Shown: piece by piece, positions 50,473 through 59,089 of the stretch
Layout: every line of letters starts with the position of its first letter
Position numbering within the stretch: position 1 is the first letter of the stretch
Assembly (NCBI RefSeq): GCF_036206005.1
Contig: NZ_CP108143.1
Span: forward strand, 6,477,501-6,541,500
Length of the DNA: 64,000 nucleotides
Origin: Streptomyces sp. NBC_00178
GTDB taxonomy: Bacteria > Actinomycetota > Actinomycetes > Streptomycetales > Streptomycetaceae
Direction of reading: 5' to 3'
Notes under the pieces: model-generated
The model's database searches: none
The model's input: the letters and a program-made list of their open reading frames with translations, nothing else
Told to the model about the DNA's origin: nothing
Program-made: the position numbers and the translations under genes

Positions 50473-50639
50473 CGTGGCGTTCACTCCTTCTTCCGTACAC
50501 GGGAACGCGTTCGGTCGCGTTTCTACGCGACTGTAGAAGTCTAGTGGCCGGATGAGCTGCGCAGGCGGTCTCCGTGTGATCTCCGTGGGTGGTGGCCGAG
50601 GAAGTCCGGAAGTCGTCGCACCCGGCCTAGGATGGACCG

Positions 50640-51134
50640 GTGGACACTGCAGACGACCCTCGCGACGGATCGCGCTCGGAGGCGACCGGAGTGTCGGACC
50701 TTCAGGCTCTCGCGGTGGAGTTGCGCCGGATGAACGGCGAGATCAACCGTCTGGTCCACGCCTTCGCCCACGCCCAGGGTCTGCACGCCACCGATGTGCA
50801 GGCGCTCGGTGCGATCCTCGACTCGGAAGTTCCCCTGACGCCCGGCCGGCTGCGAGAACACCTCGGCCTGACCTCCGGGGCGGTCACCGCGTGCCTGGAC
50901 CGGCTCGAACGCGCGGGGCACATCCGGCGCGCGCGGGAGAGTGCGGACCGGCGGGTCGTGCACCTCCACTACGAGTCCGGGGCCAAGGCGGCCGCGCGTT
51001 CCTTCTTCATGCCCCTCGCTCAGGCGGCTGCGGGTGCGCGCTCCGCGTCCGAACCGCACGAGCTTGCGGCAGCGCTTCGTTTTCTCGGCCGCATGAACGA
51101 GGAACTCTCCGGAATGCAGGTCCCCCGGCGCTGA
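50640..51134 (+). CDS. MarR-family transcriptional regulator
   Basis: 164 aa. The winged helix (about 45-110) contains LTPGRLREHLGLTSGAVTACLDRLERAGHIRRARESADRRVV, including the wing DRR. Start is GTG at 50640 after AGGATGG. It precedes an MMPL transporter with a near-perfect dyad in between (51184-51200), a standard arrangement where MarR represses the pump. Confidence 0.88.
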   Translation: MDTADDPRDGSRSEATGVSDLQALAVELRRMNGEINRLVHAFAHAQGLHATDVQALGAILDSEVPLTPGRLREHLGLTSGAVTACLDRLERAGHIRRARESADRRVVHLHYESGAKAAARSFFMPLAQAAAGARSASEPHELAAALRFLGRMNEELSGMQVPRR

Positions 51135-51183
51135 GTCGGCGCCATTCGGGTATGCGGTGCAGAGCCGCTCGGTTCGCCATGTA

Positions 51184-51200
51184 ATCTCAATCATTGAGAT
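51184..51200. promoter_or_regulatory. MarR-type operator upstream of the MMPL gene
   Basis: ATCTCAATCATTGAGAT is a perfect 8-bp dyad with a single central base. A further half-site ATTGAGA lies at 51209-51215. It overlaps the expected promoter 40 bp before the transporter ATG. Repression by the adjacent MarR is inferred. Confidence 0.7.
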
Positions 51201-51239
51201 ACATCATCATTGAGAGATCGCGGCCGACCCTGGAGTGCC

Positions 51240-53375
51240 ATGTCCACCGCATCGAAGCCGGTCCGCCGGCTGATTCTTGTACCCGTCTTCTTCGTCCTCG
51301 CCTGGCTGGTCGTCGGGGGCGCGTTCGGCTCCTATGCGGGGAAGCTCGGGGAGGTCGCCACCAACGATCAGGCGGCGTTCCTCCCGCAGAGCGCCGAATC
51401 CACCCGTGTCATCGACGCCCAGAAAGCGTTCAGCAAGCAGGAGACCGTACCCGCGATCGTCGTCTGGACGTCCGAGGAGGGCGGCGAGCCGCTCGGCGCG
51501 GCGCAGCGGAAGGCGGCGACCGCCGCGCTCGCGTCGGCCGAGGGCGGACCTGGGGTCGCCGGCAAGGTCAGCCCCGCGCTTCCGTCCAAGGACGGCAAGG
51601 CGCTGGAGGGTGTCGTCCAGCTGCGGCCCGACCTCGGAGACGAACTCCCCGACGCACTCGCCGATATCCGGACCGCGGCCGAGCGAGTCCCGGGGACGGT
51701 GGTCCAACTGGCGGGCCCCGCCGCCTCCCAGGCCGATCTGTCGGACGCCTTCGCAGGCATCGACGGACTGCTCCTCGGCGTCGCCCTCGTCACCGTGCTC
51801 GTCATCCTGCTCCTGGTGTACCGGAGCGTCCTGCTTCCCCTGATCATCATCATCGGCGCGGTGTTCGCCCTCGGTGTGGCCTGCGCGATCGTCTATGTGC
51901 TGGCGGATCACGATGTCGTCCGGGTCGACGGGCAGGTCCAGGGCATCCTGTCCATCCTCGTCATCGGTGCCGCCACCGACTACGCCCTGCTGCTCACCGC
52001 CCGGTTCCGTGAGGAACTCGGACGCATGCCCGACCGGTGGACCGCGATGCGCGCCGCACTCCGCGAGTCCGCCGGCCCGATCATGGCCAGCGCCGCGACC
52101 GTGGCCCTGGGGCTGCTCGCCCTCCTGCTCAGCGACCTGACGAACAACCGGGCGCTCGGGCCGGTGGGCGCCATCGGCATCGTGTGCTCCGTGCTGAGTG
52201 CCCTCACCTTCCTGCCCGCCGTACTGGTCCTGCTCGGCCGGGCGGCGTACTGGCCCTCCGGCCCGAAGAAGGGGCAGACGGAACCCGATTCCGGTTCGAC
52301 GGGGATCTGGTCGCGGATCGCGGCACTGGTCGACCGCGCCCCGCGCAAGGTGTGGGCCGTCACGCTGATTGGCCTGCTCGCCTGCGCGGCGTTCATGCCG
52401 ACCCTGAACTCCAAGGGTGTGCCCCTGGAGGAGATCTTCGTCAACGACGCACCGTCCGTCGCCGCGCAGAAGACCCTGAGCCGGCACTTCCCGGGCGGCT
52501 CCGGCAACCCCGCCGTCGTCATCGCGGACGCGGACCGGTCGGAGCAGGTCGTCGCGGCCGCCGAGAAGGTGAGCGGCGTCGCGAGTGCGTCCGTGCTGAC
52601 GACCTCGGGCCGTCCGGGCGGCGGGGAACCGCTCGTCGTGGAAGGCCGGGTGCGCATCGACGCCACGCTGTCCGCTGCCGCGGACAGCGACGCCGCCAAG
52701 GAGACCGTCACACGCCTCCGCGACGCGGTACACGCCGTGCCCGGGGCCGAGGCGCTCGTCGGCGGCTACACGGCACAGCAGTACGACACGCAGAAGACCG
52801 CCGAACACGACCGCAACATCATCGTGCCGGTCGTGCTCGTCATCATCCTCGTCATCCTGATCGGTCTGCTGCGGTCCCTGCTGATGCCGGTGCTCCTGGT
52901 GGCGACCGTCGCTCTCAACTTCCTGGCCACCCTGGGCATCTCGTCGCTGGTGTTCCGTCATGTGTTCGGATTCAGTGGTACGGACTCCTCCGTCCCGCTG
53001 TACGGATTCGTCTTCCTGGTCGCACTTGGCGTCGACTACAACATCTTCCTGATGTCGAGGGTGCGGGAGGAGTCCCTGATCCACGGCACCAGGCAAGGTG
53101 TGCTGCGGGGACTGACCACCACGGGTGGAGTCATCACGTCCGCCGGTGTCGTCCTGGCCGCGACGTTCGCCGCCCTGGGAGTCATTCCGCTCGCGTTCCT
53201 GGTCCAGATCGCGTTCATCGTCGCCTTCGGTGTCCTGCTGGACACCCTCGTCGTGCGGTCCCTCCTGGTGCCCGCCCTGGTCAGGGACATCGGCCGCACC
53301 GCCTGGTGGCCCGGCGCGCTGAGCAGGGACGACAAGGGGACACAGGCACCTGACGGAGTGAAGCCCGTGGCATAG
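51240..53375 (+). CDS. MMPL/RND-family transporter
   Basis: 711 aa with two repeats of a large extracytoplasmic domain plus six helices (about residues 15-35, 180-350, and 360-380, 530-690). Typical motifs are GAATDYALLLTARFREEL in the first half and LGVDYNIFLMSRVREE in the second. Such proteins move lipids or antibiotics across the membrane. Start MSTASKPVRR at 51240. Regulated by the upstream MarR by context. Confidence 0.88.
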   Translation: MSTASKPVRRLILVPVFFVLAWLVVGGAFGSYAGKLGEVATNDQAAFLPQSAESTRVIDAQKAFSKQETVPAIVVWTSEEGGEPLGAAQRKAATAALASAEGGPGVAGKVSPALPSKDGKALEGVVQLRPDLGDELPDALADIRTAAERVPGTVVQLAGPAASQADLSDAFAGIDGLLLGVALVTVLVILLLVYRSVLLPLIIIIGAVFALGVACAIVYVLADHDVVRVDGQVQGILSILVIGAATDYALLLTARFREELGRMPDRWTAMRAALRESAGPIMASAATVALGLLALLLSDLTNNRALGPVGAIGIVCSVLSALTFLPAVLVLLGRAAYWPSGPKKGQTEPDSGSTGIWSRIAALVDRAPRKVWAVTLIGLLACAAFMPTLNSKGVPLEEIFVNDAPSVAAQKTLSRHFPGGSGNPAVVIADADRSEQVVAAAEKVSGVASASVLTTSGRPGGGEPLVVEGRVRIDATLSAAADSDAAKETVTRLRDAVHAVPGAEALVGGYTAQQYDTQKTAEHDRNIIVPVVLVIILVILIGLLRSLLMPVLLVATVALNFLATLGISSLVFRHVFGFSGTDSSVPLYGFVFLVALGVDYNIFLMSRVREESLIHGTRQGVLRGLTTTGGVITSAGVVLAATFAALGVIPLAFLVQIAFIVAFGVLLDTLVVRSLLVPALVRDIGRTAWWPGALSRDDKGTQAPDGVKPVA

Positions 53376-53384
53376 CCTTGCCGG

Positions 53385-54353
53385 ATGCGCACCGGGAAGA
53401 TCGAACTGCACGTCCATCTCGAGGGTGCGATACGTCCGGCCACCCTCCTGGAGATCGCCCGGCGCAATGGGGAGGCGCTTCCCGCCGACACGGTCGAGGG
53501 CCTCACCGCGCTGTACACGTTCACCGACTTCCGGCACTTTCTCGACGTGTGGCGGATGACCACCAACTGCCTGCGCAGGGCGGACGACTTCCGTCAGGTG
53601 GTGGTGGACTACGCGCGGGAGGCCAGCCTTCACGGCGCCGTGTATATCGAGGCCATTTTCTCGCCGGCCGAGCGGGTGGAGTTCCACGGCATCGCGTGGG
53701 ACGAGATGTACACGGGATACACCGAGGGCGCAGTCGAGGCCAGGGAGAGGTTCGGGGTGACGGTGACGTTCACCCCGGACCTCTACCGCGGCTGCCCTGT
53801 GGAACTGGCCGAGGAATGCGCCGCGGTATCGGCGCGCTACCGGGACCGGGGAGTGGTCGGGATCGGCATCGGCGGCGACGAGCGCCGAAGCGGGCTCGCC
53901 CCCTACGCCACCGCCGTCAGGATCGCGCGGGACCGCGGCCTCGCGTTCGTACCGCACGCCGGGGAGACCGGTGGGCCGGAGTCCGTACGGGAGGCGCTCG
54001 CACTCGGCGCCGCGAGGGTGAGGCACGGATTCCGGGCGGCCGAGGACCCGCACCTGCTTGCGGAGATCGCGGAGCGCGGCGTCGTGCTCGACGTCTGTCC
54101 GACGTCCAACCTCCGCACCGGTGTGGTCGCGGACCTCTCCCGGCATCCCCTGCCGCTGCTGCGCGCGGCCGGAGTGCACTGCTCGATCAACACGGACGAC
54201 CCCGCCATGTTCGGCACCGATCTCGGCCGTGAGTACGAGCTCGCCGCGCGGTTGGGCGTGTCCGCCGAGGACGCCTACGCGGCAGGCATCGCCGGGGCGT
54301 TGTGCGACGACGGCACCCGGCGGAGGCTCAGGCGCGGGGGAGCCGCGACCTGA
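53385..54353 (+). CDS. Adenosine deaminase-like protein
   Basis: 322 aa metal-dependent amidohydrolase of the adenosine/AMP deaminase family. Zinc ligands His9 and His11 (HVHLEG), catalytic Glu194 in HAGE (191-194), His214 in RHGF and Asp271 in NTDDPAMF are present. It would deaminate adenosine or a related aminopurine. Start ATG at 53385, 9 bp after the MMPL stop, so the two may be co-transcribed; functional link unclear. Confidence 0.88.
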   Translation: MRTGKIELHVHLEGAIRPATLLEIARRNGEALPADTVEGLTALYTFTDFRHFLDVWRMTTNCLRRADDFRQVVVDYAREASLHGAVYIEAIFSPAERVEFHGIAWDEMYTGYTEGAVEARERFGVTVTFTPDLYRGCPVELAEECAAVSARYRDRGVVGIGIGGDERRSGLAPYATAVRIARDRGLAFVPHAGETGGPESVREALALGAARVRHGFRAAEDPHLLAEIAERGVVLDVCPTSNLRTGVVADLSRHPLPLLRAAGVHCSINTDDPAMFGTDLGREYELAARLGVSAEDAYAAGIAGALCDDGTRRRLRRGGAAT

Positions 54354-54738
54354 CCGCACGACCCCGCGGGCAGGCCCTTCCGTGACGCGGAGGAAGACAA
54401 GCCGGGTGTGGCGCCGACGCGGTGCCGGGCTCAGCGGATGTGCGCGGTGACGTCCGTCGTTTCTCATGCTTCGACCGTGACAGAGGCGCGTTGCGGCCTG
54501 CCTCCCCCGCAGGGGGAATGTGTCTCCCCCGGGTGGGGGATGTCTCGTCAGCGGGTGACCGGGAGCATTGGCCAAGAGCGCGACACGGACGCCGCAGGTG
54601 CTCAGCTCCCACCGGCAGTTGTGCATGGTGTCCCTGCCGCTCCAAGCGTCGCGAGACGGCCAAGAACTCGCGCGGGCTGATGAGATGGGGCAATGGGATG
54701 TGGCGTGGGAGGCGGGGCCGGATCCGGACGGCGGGCTG
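54354..54738. other. 385-bp gap, two small hairpins
   Basis: No strongly supported gene. Two similar hairpins, TCCCCC-N3-GGGGGA (54503-54517) and TCCCCC-N4-GGGGGA (54525-54540), sit 22 bp apart. A TTG-initiated 61-codon frame at 54568 is possible but unsupported by a proper ribosome site. Confidence 0.45.
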
Positions 54739-55206
54739 TCATGGAGGCGGTAGCAGAGCGAGTGCCTGGATGCGGGAGGTTGCGAAGTCGCTGCCGCAGA
54801 CGGGGCATCCGCTGATCAGCCGGTGTGCTGCGAGATGGCTGCCGAAAAAAGGCATACCAAGGTCCGGGTGGACGGCTTGGAAGCGTTCTCCGCAGGCACG
54901 GCAGGTCAGGGAATGAATCTCTGCGAGGACAACATCTCGCATGTCCGGTGAGGGGGGTCCGGCGTTAGTGGTGAGGAGCTGCGGCTGCGGTCGGTTCGTG
55001 GGCCAGACTGCCACGAAGGGGTACTCGCGACCTCGGTGCAGGCGCAGCAGCGCCGGACAGAAGCGGTCCTCAGCGCGGGCGAGGGCTGCGGCGGTAGGTT
55101 GCAGAGTCTCACTCACGTTGTCGCGTGTGAATACGTCGAGTTCGGCCCAGGGCAGCGTGAACCGCCATATCGGTCGTGGAGCCCTGTCGGTCATGGTGTC
55201 GGCCAT
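54739..55206 (-). CDS. Uncharacterised protein with a C-terminal zinc ribbon
   Basis: 155 aa from the chosen ATG. The N-terminal two thirds have no recognised motif; the C-terminus has CRACGERF and, about 33 residues later, CPVCGSDF, two CxxC knuckles that should bind one zinc, with histidines between. The start is uncertain: in-frame alternatives exist at 55275 and 55323, the latter 6 bp after the stop of the upstream VOC gene, which would allow coupling. I do not recognise the family. Confidence 0.55.
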   Translation of the reverse strand: MADTMTDRAPRPIWRFTLPWAELDVFTRDNVSETLQPTAAALARAEDRFCPALLRLHRGREYPFVAVWPTNRPQPQLLTTNAGPPSPDMRDVVLAEIHSLTCRACGERFQAVHPDLGMPFFGSHLAAHRLISGCPVCGSDFATSRIQALALLPPP

Positions 55207-55329
55207 TGTGGTCGATTCGGCTTCCGGCTCCGGAGCCGGCTGATCTGAATGGATGCCTGCTGACCCCTGAGCCATGTCGGTTCGGTTTCGCCGACGGCTG
55301 CCCGGCTCAGCCCGTCCCACCATGGCGGT

Positions 55330-56001
55330 CTATGCGCGTCCCACCGCGGTGCAGACGCAGACCTTGTTGCCCTCGGGATCGGCGAGAACGGTGAAGGCGG
55401 GGGCCTGGGCGTCGTCGATCAGGGTGCCCCCTGCCGCGACGGCCGCCGCGATGCGGGCATCGGCCACCTCGGGGGCCAGCCACAGGTCCAGGTGCCAGCG
55501 CTGGCGAGGCTCCGGCTGTGCGTCGCGGCGCTGGAACCACACGGCCGGGACGCGATCCGACGGGTCGAAGACCGTGTCTCCCGTCAGATGCCCGGCGTCC
55601 CCGGTGAGCAAGGCGGCCCAGAACGGCCCGGTCACCGCCAGGTCGGCGGTGTCGAGGGCGAGTTCCACACGGGCGGCCTCGCCGGGCAGCGAGGACAGTT
55701 CGAACGACTGCGCAATCCCGGTGATGACCAGGGCTAGTTCGAGGTCCTTGGCGGTGACGCACCGGTCGCCCGTCTCGTCGACGCTGAACAGGGCCACGTC
55801 GACCAGCCCGCGACCCAGCCGGATCTCCGGGACGGCGTGGCCGGCCGCCGCGGCGGCCTGTGCGATCGCCGCCACGAACGCGGCACCGGCCACGTCGTCC
55901 TCCGCACGGAAGCGTGCGGTGAGCGGCTGGGCGAGTCTGCGCCAGTCGCTGAGCTCGTCCGCGGTCCTCGCGAGAATCTCGGGTGTGCCGACGCGATCCA
56001 T
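55330..56001 (-). CDS. Pterin-dehydratase-like / VOC (glyoxalase-like) fusion protein
   Basis: 223 aa. The first 105 residues resemble 4a-hydroxytetrahydrobiopterin dehydratase: FRAEDDVAGAAFVAAIA followed by HAVPEIRLGRGLVDVALFS and VTAKDLELALVITGIA, although the usual HH pair before PE is reduced to one His. The rest (about 115-223) is a glyoxalase-like VOC domain ending GGTLIDDAQAPAFTVLADPEGNKVCVC. Function unknown. Start ATG at 56001 is taken because conservation begins there; the frame is open to 56178. It is leftward and divergent from the TetR operon. Confidence 0.75.
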   Translation of the reverse strand: MDRVGTPEILARTADELSDWRRLAQPLTARFRAEDDVAGAAFVAAIAQAAAAAGHAVPEIRLGRGLVDVALFSVDETGDRCVTAKDLELALVITGIAQSFELSSLPGEAARVELALDTADLAVTGPFWAALLTGDAGHLTGDTVFDPSDRVPAVWFQRRDAQPEPRQRWHLDLWLAPEVADARIAAAVAAGGTLIDDAQAPAFTVLADPEGNKVCVCTAVGRA

Positions 56002-56225
56002 GCTCCCGATGGTCCCAGCATTCCCGCCGGACGTCCTGGGAAGCGGACGACCGCACGGTGAGGAACCGGGACGGGTCCATAAGGCGCTTGAGGGTGACGT
56101 GCGCGTACGGGGCGTCTTCGGCGTGGACGGCGAGCGCTGACGCCGAGATCCCGAGACGGCCGGTGCGGTGGGCCGCACGGCCCAGCCCTTTCACCCCGTC
56201 GGATTTCCGTCTCGACGGGACAATA

Positions 56226-56238
56226 GTCCCACTGGGAC
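56226..56238. promoter_or_regulatory. 13-bp palindrome in front of the TetR-SDR-ADH operon
   Basis: GTCCCACTGGGAC: perfect 6-bp arms with one central base. It lies 24 bp upstream of the TetR ATG in an AT-rich promoter stretch, so autoregulation by the TetR protein is likely by analogy. Confidence 0.6.
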
Positions 56239-56261
56239 ATTTTAAGGTGTATGGTGCAACT

Positions 56262-56912
56262 ATGGATGCGACAGGGAACGGTCCGGTACGGCGTGGCCGC
56301 AAGGCGCGCAGGACCCGGGAGGCGCTGGCGCGGTGCGCCCTCGACCTCGTGATCGAGCGCGGTCTGCGGGGCGTCACGGTCGAGGAGATCGCGCAGGCGG
56401 CCGATGTCGACCGGCGTACATTCAGCCGGTACTTCTCCAGCAAGGAGGCCGCCGTCCTCGATGTCGTGCGGGGCGACGGTGATCGCATCAACCGGGCGCT
56501 GCGCGCTCGTCCATCGGTCGAGGCGCCCCTCACCGCCTACCGCCGGGCCGTACTCGACTGGCTCGACGACCCCGCGGCGGAACCCTGGCATCTGCGCCCC
56601 CGCGTCTTCGACCTGCTCGCGATGGCCGAAGCGGAGCCGACCCTCTACGCCGCGTACCACCACATCCGTGTGGACGCCCAGGAGGAGTCGGTCGCGATCC
56701 TCGCGCAACGTCTCGGCGTCGACCCGCGGGCGGATCTCCGTCCCGCCGTTGCCGTCGCCGCGGGGGCCGGGGCGCTGCTCGCCGCGCAGGCGGCGTGGAT
56801 CCGGGGCGGCCGTCCCGCCGCACTTCCCGAATTCGTCGTACAAGCCTTCGACGCCCTCTCCGTGAACCTGCGGGAATACCCGCAGGTTCACGGCGGCGCC
56901 GAACAGCACTGA
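56262..56912 (+). CDS. TetR-family repressor
   Basis: 216 aa. Helix-turn-helix about residues 20-65, LRGVTVEEIAQAADVDRRTFSRYFSSKEAAVLD. The ligand domain follows the MftR-like pattern used by many Streptomyces regulators. ATG at 56262. It is followed after 15 bp by an SDR and then a zinc ADH in the same direction, an operon it probably controls in response to an alcohol or ketone. Confidence 0.88.
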   Translation: MDATGNGPVRRGRKARRTREALARCALDLVIERGLRGVTVEEIAQAADVDRRTFSRYFSSKEAAVLDVVRGDGDRINRALRARPSVEAPLTAYRRAVLDWLDDPAAEPWHLRPRVFDLLAMAEAEPTLYAAYHHIRVDAQEESVAILAQRLGVDPRADLRPAVAVAAGAGALLAAQAAWIRGGRPAALPEFVVQAFDALSVNLREYPQVHGGAEQH

Positions 56913-56927
56913 GCAAGGAAGCACCAC

Positions 56928-57704
56928 ATGAACACCAACCTCCCCACCGCCTACGAGGCGGAGTTCGACGGCAGGATCGCCCTCGTCACCGGCGGTGCCT
57001 CCGGTATCGGCCTGGCTCTTTCCCACCGGCTCGCCGCGAGCGGCGCGACCGTCGTCGTCGCCGATCACAACGAGGAGAGCGCCCGCAAGGCCGCCGACGA
57101 CCTGCGGGCCGCGGGTGCCCGTGCGGCCGCCGTCGCCCTCGACGTCACCGACCCGGCCTCCGTCGAGGCCGGCGTGCGGTTCGCCGTCGACACCTTCGGC
57201 GCCCTGCACCTCGCCGTGAACAACGCGGGCATCGGCGGTCCCGCCCAGCCCACCGGCGCGTACGGGATCGAGGACTGGAACAGGGTCCTCGCCACCAACC
57301 TCAGCGGCGTCTTCTACTCGATGCGTTACGAGATCCCCGCCATCCTGGCCGCCGGAGGGGGTGCCGTCGTCAACATGTCCTCGATCCTCGGGACCAACGG
57401 CTTCGCGAACTCCCCGGCGTACGTAGCCGCGAAGCACGGAGTCGTCGGCCTCACCAAGACCGCCGCACTCGAATACGCGGCGCAGAACATCCGCATCAAC
57501 GCGGTCGGACCCGGCTTCATCGACACGCCCCTGCTGCGTGACACCGACGGCCCGGCCCGCGACCACCTGATATCCCTGCACCCCGCGGGTCGCCTCGGAA
57601 CCTCCGAGGAGGTCGCCGAGCTCGCCGCGTTCCTGCTCTCCGACCGGGCGTCCTTCATCCACGGCAGTTACCACCTCGTCGACGGCGGCTACTCCGCCTC
57701 CTGA
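56928..57704 (+). CDS. Short-chain dehydrogenase/reductase
   Basis: 258 aa classical SDR. TGGASGIG at about 21-28, NNAG near 99, catalytic Ser near 152, YVAAKHG with Tyr and Lys near 165-169, and the C-terminal VDGGYSAS. An aspartate after the second strand (VVADHNEE) favours NAD. Ribosome site GCAAGGAAG upstream. It lies between a TetR and a zinc alcohol dehydrogenase and probably oxidises or reduces the same compound as the ADH. Confidence 0.87.
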   Translation: MNTNLPTAYEAEFDGRIALVTGGASGIGLALSHRLAASGATVVVADHNEESARKAADDLRAAGARAAAVALDVTDPASVEAGVRFAVDTFGALHLAVNNAGIGGPAQPTGAYGIEDWNRVLATNLSGVFYSMRYEIPAILAAGGGAVVNMSSILGTNGFANSPAYVAAKHGVVGLTKTAALEYAAQNIRINAVGPGFIDTPLLRDTDGPARDHLISLHPAGRLGTSEEVAELAAFLLSDRASFIHGSYHLVDGGYSAS

Positions 57705-57767
57705 GCCCCGAGTGGCACACCGCCGCCACGGGGGTCACAAAGGAAGCACGGAGAACGAAGGAGAGTC

Positions 57768-58808
57768 ATGAAGGCCGTCCAGTACCGCACCGTCGGCGCA
57801 GCCCCCGAGGTCGTCGACATACCGGAGCCCGTAGCGGGCCCGGGACAGATCCTGCTCAAGGTCAGCGCCGCGGGCGTCTGTCACTCCGACATCGCCGTGA
57901 TGAGCTGGCCCGCCGAGGGGTTCCCCTACGAGCTGCCGCTCACGCTCGGTCATGAAGGAGTCGGCACGGTCGCCGCGCTCGGTGAGGGTGCCGTCGGTGT
58001 GTCGGTCGGAGACGCCGTCGCCGTCTACGGCCCGTGGGGGTGTGGCACCTGCGTGAACTGCGCGGAGGGCCGGGAGAACTACTGTCTGCGCGCCGCGGAC
58101 CTCGGCATTCACCCGCCGGGGCTGGGCAGTCCAGGGGCCATGGCCGAATACATGATCGTCGACGACGTGCGTCATCTGGTGCCGATCGGCGGCCTCGACC
58201 CGGTCCGGACGGTTTCCCTGACCGACGCGGGGCTCACGCCCTACCACGCCATCAAGCGCTCGCTGCCGAAGCTGCGGCCGGGTGCCACCGCGGTGGTCAT
58301 CGGTACCGGCGGCCTCGGCCACGTCGCCATCCAGTTGCTGCGGGCCATGACGGCGGTACAGGTCATCGCCCTCGACGTCACCGAGGAGAAACTCGCCCTC
58401 GCACGTGCCGTCGGTGCCCACGAGACCGTTCTCTCCGACGAGGACGCCGCCGCCACCGTCCGCGAGCTCACGGGCGGCATCGGTGCGGAGGTGGTCCTCG
58501 ACTTCGTCGGGGCCGAGCCCACGGTGAGGACGGCGGGAGCGGTCGCCTCCATCGACGGCGACGTGACGATCGTCGGGATCGGTGGCGGGCTGCTGCCGGT
58601 CGGATTCGGTGCCCTGCCCTTCGCCACGTCGGTCAGCGCGCCGTACTGGGGTTCCCGCAGGGAACTCGCCGAGGTCATCGAGCTCGCCCACGCCGGATCC
58701 GTCGACGTGCACGTCGAGACGTACTCCATCGAGGAGGCCCCGCTCGCCTACGAGCGGCTGCACGCGGGCAAGATCAACGGTCGCGCGGTGATCCTTCCCG
58801 ACAGCTGA
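57768..58808 (+). CDS. Zinc-dependent alcohol dehydrogenase
   Basis: 346 aa medium-chain dehydrogenase. Catalytic-zinc Cys38/His39 (GVCHSD) and GHEGVGTV near 64-71; four structural-zinc cysteines in CGTCVNCAEGRENYC (near 91-105); nucleotide motif GTGGLGHVAIQLL near 178 and Asp at the end of strand two for NAD. Complete family length. The ATG follows GAAGGAGAG. Last gene of the TetR-SDR-ADH operon. Confidence 0.9.
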   Translation: MKAVQYRTVGAAPEVVDIPEPVAGPGQILLKVSAAGVCHSDIAVMSWPAEGFPYELPLTLGHEGVGTVAALGEGAVGVSVGDAVAVYGPWGCGTCVNCAEGRENYCLRAADLGIHPPGLGSPGAMAEYMIVDDVRHLVPIGGLDPVRTVSLTDAGLTPYHAIKRSLPKLRPGATAVVIGTGGLGHVAIQLLRAMTAVQVIALDVTEEKLALARAVGAHETVLSDEDAAATVRELTGGIGAEVVLDFVGAEPTVRTAGAVASIDGDVTIVGIGGGLLPVGFGALPFATSVSAPYWGSRRELAEVIELAHAGSVDVHVETYSIEEAPLAYERLHAGKINGRAVILPDS

Positions 58809-59089
58809 CGTGGGATCCTGCCCGACCGCGCCCGCGACGGCTACCGCGCCCGCGACCGCGACCGCGACCGGGGCCCGCCCGACGGCGCGCCTGGGGTCCC
58901 GTCCGACGGCTGGTCGAGAGCCGACGGCCCGCCTGGCCCCTGTTCAGGGGCAGCCGGCAGGCCGTCGGCCCTCCCCGCACCGCCGCCCGCCCCGTCGGCA
59001 CGCACCAACACCCGACCGCCCGACCGCCCGCGCCTGCCCTCGCGGGCAGGCAGCCGGTACGCGCCGGGCGGACAGGCAGCCGGCACGAC
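58809..59089. other. 281-bp convergent gap
   Basis: GC-rich, with a run of GCGACC-type hexamers near 58845-58875 and an 8-bp-stem hairpin at 59032-59051 (GCCTGCCC with loop TCGC) that may terminate one or both flanking genes. No gene. Confidence 0.45.

Noticed and set aside
54568..54753. Possible 61-aa gene starting TTG on the + strand
   Set aside because: No proper ribosome-binding site, rare start codon, no recognised motif, and it converges into the zinc-ribbon gene.
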